64,000 bases of DNA from Bacillus sp. FJAT-50079 (GCF_018343515.1 NZ_JAGYPD010000007.1:62001-126000); one strand, 5' to 3'; positions 52,237-62,899 are shown, counted from the stretch's first letter. The notes: a model not told the origin generated them from the letters alone. A program made the numbers and translations.

Positions 52237-53379
52237 ATGAAAGTGATTGTTTTAGGTTCAGGGCTCATGGGTAAAGAGGTCGTCCGTGATTTACTAAAAA
52301 GTGAAGAGGTAACGACTGTTGGACTTGCGGATATTGATTTGGAACGAGCTAACGCTGTTTGCGCTCATTTGCAAGCACCGAAGTTAAAAGCTCACTTTGT
52401 CGATGCTACAAATACGGAAATGCTTGCCGAAATCATTCGTTCCTACGATATCGTCGTCAATGCTTTATTTTATTCATTTAATGAACTTGTTGCCCAAACA
52501 GCCGTAGAAGTAGGGGTGCATTGTGTTGATCTCGGCGGGCATATTGGTCATATAACTGATAAAGTGTTGCAGTTAAAAACCGAGCATACGACAGTCATTC
52601 CCGATTTAGGTGTGGCACCTGGGATGAATAATATTTTAGCTGGATATGGCGCGAGTAAATTAGATAAAGTATCTTCAATTAAAATGTATGTCGGCGGGAT
52701 TCCATTAAAACCTGAACCGCCGCTCGAATATAATCATGTGTTTTCAATGGAAGGGGTGCTGGATCATTATACGGATCCTTCCATTATTGTCCGTAATGGA
52801 GTGAAACAAGAAGTATCATCTTTATCAGAAGTGGAGAAAATTTATTTCGATCATTTTGGTCCATTAGAGGCATTTCATACGTCAGGTGGCACATCAACAT
52901 TGCTTTATTCGTATCCAATTTTAGATGAATTGGAATATAAGACGATTCGTTATCCAGGCCATGCGGAAAAATCCAAGTTACTCGTCGATTTAAATTTAAC
53001 TCGTAGGGAAGTTGAAGTCGAGATAAAAGGGCAGAGGGTTAAACCGCGGGACGTACTATTAAAAGTTCTCGACCCGATCGTTGCCTTAAATGGAAAAATA
53101 GATGTCGTGCTCTTGCGTGTCATTGTTTCTGGTGAAAAAAACGGCGAACAGAAAACATATCAATACGAAATGATCACATATAAAGATGTTGAGAATGATG
53201 TGACAGCAATGGCACGAGCGACAGCAAATACGATCTCAGTCGTCGCGCAAATGATTGGAAATGGGATCATTACAAAAAGAGGTGTCTATCCGCCAGAACA
53301 AATTGTACCCGGAAAGCAATACATTGCTGAGATGGCGGAACGTGGCGTTAACATTGTAGAAAGTGAATGGTCGTCTTAA
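52237..53379 (+). CDS. lysine 6-dehydrogenase-like saccharopine dehydrogenase family protein
   Basis: 380 residues, ATG 52237 after AAAGGGGTGG. Rossmann NAD-binding N-terminus ([18 protein letters not shown]), then the saccharopine-dehydrogenase-type catalytic part ([49 protein letters not shown]). The length and motifs match the Geobacillus lysine 6-dehydrogenase group, which deaminates L-lysine to 2-aminoadipate 6-semialdehyde. Paired with an aldehyde dehydrogenase it would form a short lysine oxidation route. A large tandem repeat follows its stop. Confidence 0.8.
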   Translation: MKVIVLGSGLMGKEVVRDLLKSEEVTTVGLADIDLERANAVCAHLQAPKLKAHFVDATNTEMLAEIIRSYDIVVNALFYSFNELVAQTAVEVGVHCVDLGGHIGHITDKVLQLKTEHTTVIPDLGVAPGMNNILAGYGASKLDKVSSIKMYVGGIPLKPEPPLEYNHVFSMEGVLDHYTDPSIIVRNGVKQEVSSLSEVEKIYFDHFGPLEAFHTSGGTSTLLYSYPILDELEYKTIRYPGHAEKSKLLVDLNLTRREVEVEIKGQRVKPRDVLLKVLDPIVALNGKIDVVLLRVIVSGEKNGEQKTYQYEMITYKDVENDVTAMARATANTISVVAQMIGNGIITKRGVYPPEQIVPGKQYIAEMAERGVNIVESEWSS

Positions 53380-53395
53380 ATTAAAAAGCTTGTCT

Positions 53396-54755
53396 GGGGG
53401 GAATCGAATGCATTCGTGCCGTGCATTGTAAGTACTTCATCAACGGTGTAAATGGAAATCCTTTTCGAAATCCCGCACAATGTAAAAGCTTCGTCACAAG
53501 GTAAATCGAATGCGTATCGAATGCCCGTGCAATGTAAAAACTTCGTCACAGGGTAAATCGGATGCGTATCGAATGCCCGCACAATGTAAAAACTTCGCCA
53601 CAAGGTAAATCGGATGTGTTTCGAGTGCCCGTACATCGTAAAAACTTCACCACAAGGTAAATCGAATGCGTATCGAATGCCCGTGCAATGTAAAAACTTC
53701 GCCACAAGGTAAATCGAATGCGTATCGAATGCCCGTGCAATGTAAAAACTTCGCCACAAGGTAAATCGAATGCGTATCGAATGCCCGTACAATGTAAAAA
53801 CTTCGCCACAAGGTAAATCGGATGCGTATCGAATGCCCGTGCATCGTAAAAACTTCACCACAAGGTAAATCGATGCGTATCGAATGCCCGTGCAATGTAA
53901 AAACTTCGCCACAAGGTAAATCGGATGCGTATCGAATGCCCGTGCATCGTAAAAACTTCACCACAAGGTAAATCGAAAGAGCTTCGAATGCCCATGCAAT
54001 GTAAAAACTTCGCCACAGGGTAAATCGGATGCGTATCGAATGCCCGTACGTTGTAAAAACTTCGCCACAAGGTAAATCGGATGCGCTTCGAATGCCCATG
54101 CAATGTAAAAACGTCGTCATAGGGTAAATCGAATGCGTATCGAATGCCCATGCAATGTAAAAACGTCGTCATAGGGTAAATCGAATGCGTATCGAATGCC
54201 CATGCAATGTAAAAACGTCGTCATAGGGTAAATCGAATGCGTATCGAATGCCCGTGCAATGTAAAAACTTCGCCACAAGGTAAATCGAATGCGTATCGAA
54301 TGCCCGTACAATGTAAAAACTTCGCCACAAGGTAAATCGGATGCGTATCGAATGCCCGTGCATCGTAAAAACTTCACCACAAGGTAAATCGATGCGTATC
54401 GAATGCCCGTGCAATGTAAAAACTTCGCCACAAGGTAAATCGGATGCGTATCGAATGCCCGTGCATCGTAAAAACTTCACCACAAGGTAAATCGAAAGAG
54501 CTTCGAATGCCCATGCAATGTAAAAACTTCGCCACAGGGTAAATCGGATGCGTATCGAATGCCCGTACGTTGTAAAAACTTCGCCACAAGGTAAATCGGA
54601 TGCGCTTCGAATGCCCATGCAATGTAAAAACGTCGTCATAGGGTAAATCGAATGCGTATCGAATGCCCATGCAATGTAAAAACGTCGTCACAGGGTAAAT
54701 CGGATGTGCTTCGAATGCCCATGCAATGTAAAAACTTCGTCACAAGGTAAATCGA
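53396..54755 (+). repeat. 52-bp tandem array, about 27 units
   Basis: The segment GGTAAATC recurs at 53500, 53552, 53604 and so on to 54746: 25 clear units, spaced 52 bp except two intervals of 51 bp (53864-53915 and 54383-54434). Two degenerate units precede them. A unit is GGTAAATCGAATGCGTATCG, AATGCCCGTGCAATG, TAAAAACTTCGCCACAA, with ATCGAATGC repeated 11 bp apart inside it. A block of ten units is duplicated with a 519-bp offset. It lies between two convergent genes. Minus-strand frames are open by chance, without starts or ribosome binding sites. Confidence 0.97.
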
Positions 54756-54776
54756 TAGTCCTTTTTATATAAAAAT

Positions 54777-54799
54777 CGAGTGAAGAAAACCTTCACTCG
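54777..54799 (-). terminator. terminator of the acyl-CoA dehydrogenase gene
   Basis: CGAGTGAAG and CTTCACTCG form a 9-bp stem with a five-base loop. On the minus strand it is followed by ATTTTTATA. It separates the gene from the repeat array. Confidence 0.85.
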
Positions 54800-54806
54800 G
54801 TTTATT

Positions 54807-56006
54807 TTAAATTTCGCTTCCATCATTATGAGCAGGTAGCATCATCCTAAGGGCTTTATCCTTTCGATATCCAAGCACGTATTCTGCCTGCATAATTGTA
54901 TGGATCTCGCGTGTTCCTTCGTAGATCACCGGCGCTTTTGAATTTCGCAAATAGCGTTCAACGGGGTATTCATTTGAATACCCGTATGCACCGTGAATTT
55001 GCACGGCATCATCCGCTGCTTGATTGGCAAAATCACATGCTTGCCATTTGGCGAGCGATGTTTCTTGAGTGTTTCTTTTCCCGCTGTTTTTCAGCTCTCC
55101 AGCCCGATAGACGAGGAGGCGACTCATTTGTAGACCTGCTTCCATGTTTGCGATCATTTGTTGGACGAGCTGATGCTTGCCGATTGGCTTGCCAAATGTT
55201 TTACGATCATGGCAATATTTTATACTAGCTTCCAGACATGCCATGATTAAACCACAAGCACCTGCCGCAACGGTAAACCGCCCGTTATCAAGCGCAGACA
55301 TGGCGATTTTAAAGCCTTCTCCTTCATTTCCAAGAACATTTTCTATCGGTACTTTTATATTGTCAAAATAAAGTTCTCCCGTATTGCCGGCGCGAATGCC
55401 TAATTTTCCTTTGATCGCTTTTGAGGAAAAGCCCTCCATCGTTCGTTCCACGATAAAAGCAGTGATGCCCTGATGTTTCTTTGCTAAGTCCGTATACGCA
55501 AAAACAAGGAAATGATCAGCTATGTCACATAAAGAAATCCATGTTTTTTGTCCGTTTAATACATAATGATTCCCGATTTTCACAGCCTTCGTTTGTATTG
55601 CAGCGACATCTGATCCTGCATCAGGTTCTGTTAACGCATAGGCGCCGATTTTTTCCCCTTTTGCTTGCGGGATTAAATATTTCTGCTTTTGTTCCTCTGT
55701 TCCCCATTGCAATAATGTCATTGAATTTAAGCCGGTATGAACGGAAACCGCCGTACGAAACGCGGTGTCCCCACGCTCAAGCTCCTCACAAACAATCGCC
55801 AAACTGTTATAATCCATCCCGCTGCCACCATATTGTTCCGGTATACAAACCCCCATGAGACCAAGATCAGCAAGCCTTTTTAAAATCCTTTGATCAAAAT
55901 GCCCATTAGCGTCCCAATCTCGAATATACGGCATGATTTCTTTATCAACGAATTGTCGTACTGTTTTCCGAAGCAATTCCTGTTCAACAGTAAAATCGAA
56001 ATTCAT
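54807..56006 (-). CDS. acyl-CoA dehydrogenase
   Basis: 399 residues, ATG 56006 after AAAGGGAG. FAD-dependent dehydrogenase with all family segments: YALTEPDAGSDVAA, RKTFGKPIGKHQ, QIHGAYGYSNEYPVERYLRN and the catalytic Glu in VIYEGTREIHTIM. It introduces a double bond into an acyl-CoA; the chain (fatty, branched or glutaryl) is not clear, although the facing lysine-oxidation genes make glutaryl-CoA worth considering. An 18-bp palindrome lies 187 bp upstream. Confidence 0.9.
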   Translation of the reverse strand: MNFDFTVEQELLRKTVRQFVDKEIMPYIRDWDANGHFDQRILKRLADLGLMGVCIPEQYGGSGMDYNSLAIVCEELERGDTAFRTAVSVHTGLNSMTLLQWGTEEQKQKYLIPQAKGEKIGAYALTEPDAGSDVAAIQTKAVKIGNHYVLNGQKTWISLCDIADHFLVFAYTDLAKKHQGITAFIVERTMEGFSSKAIKGKLGIRAGNTGELYFDNIKVPIENVLGNEGEGFKIAMSALDNGRFTVAAGACGLIMACLEASIKYCHDRKTFGKPIGKHQLVQQMIANMEAGLQMSRLLVYRAGELKNSGKRNTQETSLAKWQACDFANQAADDAVQIHGAYGYSNEYPVERYLRNSKAPVIYEGTREIHTIMQAEYVLGYRKDKALRMMLPAHNDGSEI

Positions 56007-56192
56007 GAAATCACTCCCTTTTTATCTGTTTATGGTTTTTGATCCGGGAAAAGACCATTGTTTTTAATAAGTATAAACTTTTCATATTAAAGGTTGGGGC
56101 ATGCTTGACTCAGAGTTACAAGTCAAATTGATATGATGCTTAGAAGCTGACTGCTCGCAATTTCCCTTGCTCATTTCTTTTCAAAATGTACT

Positions 56193-56210
56193 TAATCAAA
56201 CGTTTGATTA
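56193..56210. promoter_or_regulatory. TetR-type palindrome, copy 1
   Basis: TAATCAAACGTTTGATTA is a perfect 18-bp palindrome in the 329-bp gap between the acyl-CoA dehydrogenase and LacI genes. A near-copy lies at 60808-60830 upstream of a flavin reductase gene. The rest of the gap holds a 6-bp inverted repeat (TTGACT/AGTCAA, 56105-56126) and a 16-codon frame from ATG 56228 after GGGGAAGGAAG, which may be the start of a lost gene. Confidence 0.6.
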
Positions 56211-56287
56211 GGGGAAGGAAGCCTAGAATGGCAATATTCTTTGGGTTTATCTTTTTCATTCCCTATACAAACGAATAATAACTTAAA

Positions 56288-56326
56288 ATAACACCGATCC
56301 TCAAAATCCTTTGAAGATCGGTGTTA
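56288..56326 (-). terminator. terminator of the LacI-family gene
   Basis: TAACACCGATC pairs with GATCGGTGTTA in an 11-bp stem. On the minus strand it is followed by TTTTAAG. Confidence 0.8.
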
Positions 56327-56335
56327 TATGTTAAC

Positions 56336-57343
56336 TCACGTTGTCTCCCTCTCGATTAATTTCACAGGGATGACAATATCAAGCTTTGCTCTCGTTTCTT
56401 CTTTGTTAATAAAATTCAATAAGGCATTTGCTGCTTCTTCGCCTAATTTCTTTTTGTTTTGGTCAATGGTTGTAATGCTTGGATAGCTATATTTCGAAAT
56501 AGAAATATTATCAAAGCCGATGATTTTTACGTCTTGTGGCACGCTTATATTATTTTCTCTCATTGCGATTAATGCACCAAGGGCAAGCCAATCATTTGTG
56601 GCGAAGACGCCATCAAAGGTAATTCCCTCTTTAATGAATTTATCCACGGCTACCTTTGCTTCTTCGAAGGTAGTGTAGGTCAGGTCGATGATTAGTTCAT
56701 CGCGGACTTTGAGGTTCCCTTTCTTTAAGGCATCTGCATATCCTTTATATCTTAGACGGATCGTTGAAAGGTCTTTTCTACTTCTAATGAGTAAAATATT
56801 TTTGCATCCTTCGTTTATTAATTTTTCTGCGGCAATATATCCGCCTACATAGTTATCTGATTCCACGATGGCAATGTTTTCATCAATATTAGGCTTGCGG
56901 TCGATACAAACAATCGGTATATTTCTGTGCAATGAATGGAGCGATAGATCTTCATTCCCTGATATATAAATTAATCCATCCACATTTTTCGCATCAAGGC
57001 TCTTTAAGTATTCCTGTTCTTTTTCTTCTTCATTGTTCGTATTACATATAAATACAGAATACCCTTCAGAGAAAAAGAAATTTTCAATTTCCAATACGAT
57101 GCTGGAGAAAAATTCGTTTTTTATATCGGGAACGATTACACCAATGGATTTCGATTGTCTCATTCGTAAACTTTTGGCCACCATATTTGTTTTATAGCCG
57201 TACTCCTTGATAACGGCACGTACTTTTTCTTCTGTTTCTTTAGAAAATCTGCCATTTTGGTTGATTACCCGAGAAACAGTTGCGACAGATACATTGCATA
57301 ATTCCGCAATCTCTTTCATAGATAAATTCTTTTTTTGGTTCAT
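56336..57343 (-). CDS. LacI-family repressor of the PTS operon
   Basis: 335 residues from ATG 57343 (GAGGTG upstream); the longer frame from 57379 has no site. LacI helix-turn-helix (MKEIAELCNVSVATVSRVIN) followed by hinge and a periplasmic-binding-like effector domain (IGVIVPDIKNEFFSSIV; GVFATNDWLALGAL; IIGFDNISIS). It sits next to the PTS/isomerase/epimerase operon and probably binds the three TAATCGTTTA-type operators in front of it, responding to the sugar or its phosphate. Confidence 0.9.
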   Translation of the reverse strand: MNQKKNLSMKEIAELCNVSVATVSRVINQNGRFSKETEEKVRAVIKEYGYKTNMVAKSLRMRQSKSIGVIVPDIKNEFFSSIVLEIENFFFSEGYSVFICNTNNEEEKEQEYLKSLDAKNVDGLIYISGNEDLSLHSLHRNIPIVCIDRKPNIDENIAIVESDNYVGGYIAAEKLINEGCKNILLIRSRKDLSTIRLRYKGYADALKKGNLKVRDELIIDLTYTTFEEAKVAVDKFIKEGITFDGVFATNDWLALGALIAMRENNISVPQDVKIIGFDNISISKYSYPSITTIDQNKKKLGEEAANALLNFINKEETRAKLDIVIPVKLIERETT

Positions 57344-57430
57344 CGTGCACCTCACACATACTAATACTCCGATCATCACTATGCTACTATATAAATTTAT
57401 TTTGTGAAAGCAGGGGAACCATTAAAATGA

Positions 57431-57462
57431 AGGACCTAACTCTAAATTTAGAGTTAGGTCCT
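57431..57462. terminator. 32-bp perfect palindrome ending the PTS operon
   Basis: Two 16-base arms (57431-57446 and 57447-57462) are exactly complementary, with TCATTTTAA after it on the minus strand. It separates the PTS gene from the LacI gene, which must therefore have its own promoter. Confidence 0.7.
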
Positions 57463-57470
57463 AACATGCG

Positions 57471-59360
<1,890 letters not shown>

Positions 59361-59377
59361 TCATTTCCAAATAGATA

Positions 59378-59427
59378 AGCGCTTTCCAGGCGAGCAAAGA
59401 AAAATAAGGGAGTACTTATTTTTCTTT
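59378..59427 (-). promoter_or_regulatory. hairpin and cre-like site between isomerase and PTS genes
   Basis: A perfect 13-bp stem, AAAGAAAAATAAG against its complement (59396-59408, 59415-59427), with a GGAGTA loop, lies in the 91-bp gap. Next to it, GGAAAGCGCTTATC (minus strand, 59378-59391 region) resembles a CcpA cre site. Together they may limit PTS expression when preferred sugars are present. Confidence 0.45.
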
Positions 59428-59439
59428 GGATACCTATAT

Positions 59440-59892
59440 TTAGCATAAAAATTGATCTTCAATTGTGCCAATCATTTCAACACGATTAGCATGTCTTCCA
59501 CCTTCAAACTCTGCTTCCAGCCAAGATTTAACAATCATTTTAGCAAGTTCGCTGCCAATGACACGAGAACCGAAAGCGAGGATATTCGTATTATTATGCT
59601 GCTTAGAAAGCTGAGCCGTATAAGGCTCGCTACATACAACTGCACGAATTCCTTTTACTTTATTGGCAGAAATAGAAATTCCTACTCCAGTTCCACAAAT
59701 TAAAATACCTGCATCTGCTTTCTTCTCAACAACTTCAAGTGCGACTTTCTGTCCGTATTTAGGATAGTCCGTGCGCTCTGATGATTGTGGGCCAAAGTCG
59801 ACAACTTCGTGGCCGAGTTCTTGTAAGTATTCAATAATAGTTGGCTTTAATTCTAATCCAACATGATCACTTGCAATTGCAATTTTCATCAT
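59440..59892 (-). CDS. rpiB: RpiB-type sugar-phosphate isomerase
   Basis: 150 residues, ATG 59892 after AGGAGGAACAA. RpiB/LacAB fold: IAIASDHVGLELK, the catalytic Cys in GILICGTGVGISISANK, and HNNTNILAFGSR. Members interconvert ribose 5-phosphate/ribulose 5-phosphate, or allose 6-phosphate/allulose 6-phosphate. Between an epimerase and a hexose PTS gene, the second reaction is the better fit, as in the Listeria D-allose operon. Confidence 0.9.
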   Translation of the reverse strand: MMKIAIASDHVGLELKPTIIEYLQELGHEVVDFGPQSSERTDYPKYGQKVALEVVEKKADAGILICGTGVGISISANKVKGIRAVVCSEPYTAQLSKQHNNTNILAFGSRVIGSELAKMIVKSWLEAEFEGGRHANRVEMIGTIEDQFLC

Positions 59893-59906
59893 TTGTTCCT
59901 CCTATA

Positions 59907-60563
59907 TTATAAAGCCCGAAGCTTCTCTGTAATTGTTTTGTATGATTCTTCTTTTCCAAAAAGGGCAGAGGTTCCTAATACAAATCCTTCAACTCCAACC
60001 GCTGATAACTCTTGAATTTTTTCTGGTGAAATCGCACCATCCACAACGACTTGGAACTGATTATTACCTTCATTTTTTATTTTGCAAAGCTCTTCGATTT
60101 TGTCGTTTACAAACGGTAAATATTTTTGTCCTGCAAATCCTGGGTTTACAGTCATGACGAGTACGTAATCGACTAAGCTTAATAACGGCTCGATCGATGC
60201 GATCGATGTACCAGGGTTAATAGCAATGCCTGGTTTGACATCATTTGTACGAATCCGGTCGATCGTTCTTGCCGGATGCATGTCCGTTTCAGGGTGGAAA
60301 TAAATAATATCTGCGCCTTTCTCTGCGAATAAATCAATATAAGCAGACGGATTATCAATCATTAAATGAACATCAACGGTTTTTTTTGTCGCTGACCGGA
60401 TGTACTCAAAATCTTGCAGCCCCATTCCAAAGTTTGGGACAAAATTCCCGTCCATGATGTCAATATGATAAATATCAACATTGGCTTCTTCTAATGCGTT
60501 CATTTCATCTTCCAAAGATCGGAAATTAGCGCACATCATAGAAGGACAAATTAACTTTTCCAT
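59907..60563 (-). CDS. ribulose/allulose-phosphate 3-epimerase
   Basis: 218 residues from ATG 60563 (GAAGGTG upstream); the first 5 codons of the longer frame are unlikely. TIM-barrel epimerase: CPSMMCANF, metal-binding VDIYHIDIMDGNFVPN and DVHLMI, MTVNPGFAGQKYLP, and catalytic Asp in VVVDGAISPE. Either Rpe or AlsE by fold. Context with RpiB and a PTS suggests AlsE-type conversion of allulose 6-phosphate to fructose 6-phosphate. First gene of the operon, preceded by three operator copies. Confidence 0.88.
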   Translation of the reverse strand: MEKLICPSMMCANFRSLEDEMNALEEANVDIYHIDIMDGNFVPNFGMGLQDFEYIRSATKKTVDVHLMIDNPSAYIDLFAEKGADIIYFHPETDMHPARTIDRIRTNDVKPGIAINPGTSIASIEPLLSLVDYVLVMTVNPGFAGQKYLPFVNDKIEELCKIKNEGNNQFQVVVDGAISPEKIQELSAVGVEGFVLGTSALFGKEESYKTITEKLRAL

Positions 60564-60600
60564 GCTTAACACCTTCATTTCTTTTTATTTAATGCACATC

Positions 60601-60636
60601 GAGTAATCGTTTACCCATATGAGTAAACGATTACTC
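60601..60636 (-). promoter_or_regulatory. double LacI-type operator of the PTS operon
   Basis: Two opposed copies of GAGTAATCGTTTAC (60601-60614 and, inverted, 60623-60636) form a perfect 14-bp inverted repeat with an 8-bp centre. Each arm itself contains the near-palindrome GTAATCGTTTAC. On the minus strand, TTGATT and TCATAT lie 17 bp apart across this region and may be the promoter. Confidence 0.8.
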
Positions 60637-60685
60637 ATCAATCAAAATAAAAATAAGGATGAGTTGTAAGTTTCGATGATACTTG

Positions 60686-60699
60686 GGTAATCGTTTACC
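60686..60699 (-). promoter_or_regulatory. third LacI-type operator
   Basis: GGTAATCGTTTACC repeats the core of the operators at 60601-60636, centred 64 bp from the nearer one. Distant copies of this kind allow a LacI-family tetramer or two dimers to loop the DNA. Confidence 0.75.
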
Positions 60700-60807
60700 T
60701 AATTTCATATTAACACGTTATGATAATAAATCAAGCTATTTTTGCAACTTCCTATTTCTTCGAAGAAGGAAATTGTCATGAAGTATACCAGACCAGTTAT
60801 AACCAAC

Positions 60808-60830
60808 ATTAATTAAACGCTTGATTAATA
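60808..60830. promoter_or_regulatory. TetR-type palindrome, copy 2
   Basis: ATTAATTAAACGCTTGATTAAT is an imperfect palindrome with the same AA(T)YAAACGYTTGATT core as 56193-56210. It lies about 80 bp upstream of the flavin reductase start, suggesting common regulation of this gene and the genes near 56.2 kb. Confidence 0.55.
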
Positions 60831-60907
60831 GGATGCACATCGTAGGGGTTTATTTTGATTAAAAAGGGAATAGGATGGCAGAGATCATTTTTAGGAGGCA
60901 GATAAGA

Positions 60908-61534
60908 ATGAAGATCAATGCTTTAGTTTTAAATTGCACGCTGAAAAAAAGCAGTGAACAATCGAACACCCGAGCATTAATCGAAAAGGTCACGGAAATT
61001 TTCGAGGAAAAAGGTATCAATACGGAGATTTTAACGATGGCTGATTACGATATAGGATTAGGAATTACCCATGAAGCAGTCAGTGAAAAAGATGAATGGC
61101 CAATGATCTTTGAAAAAGTGAAGAATGCCGATATTTTAATTATTGGTTCTCCAATTTGGCTGGGAGAACAAAGCAGTGTAGCTGTGAAAACAATCGAAAG
61201 ACTATATGGAGGAAGCGGGTTAACAAATGAGAAGGGACAGTATATTTACTATAATAAAGTAGCCGGTGTCGTTGTTACTGGAAATGAAGATGGAGCGAAG
61301 CATGTTTCACGCTCGCTCATTTATTCCCTTTCTCATATAGGTTTTACGATTCCTCCGAATGTTGATACATATTGGGTTGGAGAAGCGGGGCCTGGACCAT
61401 CTTTTATTGAAGCGAAAGGTGACCAAAATGATTTTACTATGCAGCATGCAAAAATCATGGCTTATAATCTAATCCATTTCGCCAAACTTTTTAAGAACCA
61501 TCCCATTCCAGCAGAGGGAAATATAATCAAATAA
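60908..61534 (+). CDS. flavodoxin-like NAD(P)H-dependent FMN reductase
   Basis: 208 residues from ATG 60908 (AGGAGG upstream); ATG 60875 is in frame with a weaker site. Flavodoxin-like fold: ALVLNCTLKKSSEQSNTRAL phosphate-binding start, and the FMN loop IIGSPIWLGEQSS. Members reduce quinones, azo compounds or nitro compounds. Substrate not evident. The palindrome upstream may bind a redox- or ligand-sensing TetR regulator. Confidence 0.88.
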   Translation: MKINALVLNCTLKKSSEQSNTRALIEKVTEIFEEKGINTEILTMADYDIGLGITHEAVSEKDEWPMIFEKVKNADILIIGSPIWLGEQSSVAVKTIERLYGGSGLTNEKGQYIYYNKVAGVVVTGNEDGAKHVSRSLIYSLSHIGFTIPPNVDTYWVGEAGPGPSFIEAKGDQNDFTMQHAKIMAYNLIHFAKLFKNHPIPAEGNIIK

Positions 61535-61546
61535 TTGTCATCTGCT

Positions 61547-62164
61547 TTAAATCATTCGATAAAGTTCAATAGCGATGTATATAGCTACACACCAAATAAT
61601 AATTGCTGATACTTTATTAATGATCTTTAAAAAGTTACCTGTTTTATCAAAATTGCCGAGGGCTCTTCCTGCTATCGCTAGTCCTAGGAACCACAGGCAA
61701 GAAACGATAATGCAAGCCCCTGTAAATAAAATCTTTTCTGATCCAATGTAATTGAGTGAACTTGTTCCGATTACACCGATCGTATCAAGGATGGCATGAG
61801 GGTTTAGCAAAGATACGGATAAAGCGAACATAATCTGTTTTTTCGGAGACATTGCTTCAGTTTGTTGGCTTCCGTTTGTAGGGGAACTCTTCCAAACGGA
61901 CCAGCCCATATATAGTAAAAATAATAATCCGATTGAAAAAAGGATCGTTTGTAAAATGGGAACCGTTAATACAATCATCGATACACCTAAAACAGCTAAT
62001 AAAATGAGTAGAGTATCACAAATTGATGCTGTAATAATGACAGGAATGACTCCTCTGAATTTTCGCTGTGAAGCACCTTGATTAAAAATAAATACATTTT
62101 GTGCACCGAGTGGAAGAATTAACCCGAGTGCCATAATAAATCCGTGTAGGAATGCAGTTAACAT
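61547..62164 (-). CDS. LysE/ArgO-family amino-acid exporter
   Basis: 205 residues with six predicted membrane helices. The family start LHGFIMALGLILPLGAQNVFIFNQG and the segment SLLNPHAILDTIGVIG are typical of LysE/YggA (ArgO) exporters of basic amino acids. It ends 13 bp from the stop of the facing reductase gene. A lysine or arginine substrate is likely from the family but not proven. Confidence 0.9.
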   Translation of the reverse strand: MLTAFLHGFIMALGLILPLGAQNVFIFNQGASQRKFRGVIPVIITASICDTLLILLAVLGVSMIVLTVPILQTILFSIGLLFLLYMGWSVWKSSPTNGSQQTEAMSPKKQIMFALSVSLLNPHAILDTIGVIGTSSLNYIGSEKILFTGACIIVSCLWFLGLAIAGRALGNFDKTGNFLKIINKVSAIIIWCVAIYIAIELYRMI

Positions 62165-62308
62165 GAAAGATCTCCTATTCTATCACTTTTTCTATTAGAT
62201 TATACAATAAATCATGACTAAAGCTTTCCCTGATGGAAAAACTATTAAAGGAAATGAATCATTACTTGTTGAATTATATTAACGAAACTTAATTTTGGAG
62301 GGGAAGAA

Positions 62309-62812
62309 ATGTTCAATACGATCGACGAGTTTTTAACAAACTGGGGTCATGAAAGTGGATCAACGCAAAAAATATTGGACGCTCTATCAGATGAATCGCT
62401 TAAACAGGAAGTTTCACCGCAGGACCGTACGTTAGGAAGAATCGCTTGGCATATTGTGACAACCATTGATGAAATGATGAGTCGCACAGGACTTATGCTC
62501 GAAGCTACGCCAGAAGATGCTCCAGTACCAGCATCCGCCCAAGAGATCGCCAACGCTTACAAAGTGTCTAGTGAGGCGATGGAAAAAGCAATTCAAGAAC
62601 AATGGAATGACGAAACGTTAAAAGAAGAAAAGGATATGTATGGGCAAATGTGGACGATTTCGACTGTACTCAGCCTCATCATTACACACCAGGCACATCA
62701 TCGTGGGCAAATGACTGTACTTATGCGTCAAGCAGGTTTAACGGTTCCTGGTGTATATGGACCGGCAAGGGAAGAATGGGCAGCATTTGGTGGACAACCG
62801 CCAGAAGTTTAA
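62309..62812 (+). CDS. DinB-family protein
   Basis: 167 residues, ATG 62309 after GGAGGGG. Four-helix-bundle DinB/YfiT fold with metal-binding His residues in RIAWHIVTTIDEM and in THQAHHRGQMTVLMRQ near the C-terminus. Members are often damage- or stress-induced; some are thiol transferases (bacillithiol S-transferases). No LexA box was seen upstream. Monocistronic. Confidence 0.88.
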   Translation: MFNTIDEFLTNWGHESGSTQKILDALSDESLKQEVSPQDRTLGRIAWHIVTTIDEMMSRTGLMLEATPEDAPVPASAQEIANAYKVSSEAMEKAIQEQWNDETLKEEKDMYGQMWTISTVLSLIITHQAHHRGQMTVLMRQAGLTVPGVYGPAREEWAAFGGQPPEV

Positions 62813-62841
62813 GAAGGATAAATATTAATGAATAAATAGTG

Positions 62842-62890
62842 AAAAACAGGTATACAAAATCAATCGTCTGATTTTGTATACCTGTTTTTT
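62842..62890 (+). terminator. terminator of the DinB-family gene
   Basis: A perfect stem of about 20 bp, starting AAAACAGGTATACAAAATCA and closed by a short loop, is followed by TTTTTT. Confidence 0.9.
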
Positions 62891-62899
62891 ATTTGCAAA

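Noticed and set aside
53376-54691. Chain of overlapping minus-strand reading frames with Cys/Phe-rich repeats across the 52-bp array
   Set aside because: They exist only because the repeat unit lacks stop codons in most frames. The 52-bp period shifts the frame at each unit, there are no ribosome binding sites, and several overlapping frames would code at once.
53396-54755. CRISPR array
   Set aside because: Units are contiguous with no unique spacers, the unit is 52 bp, and no cas gene is present in the window.
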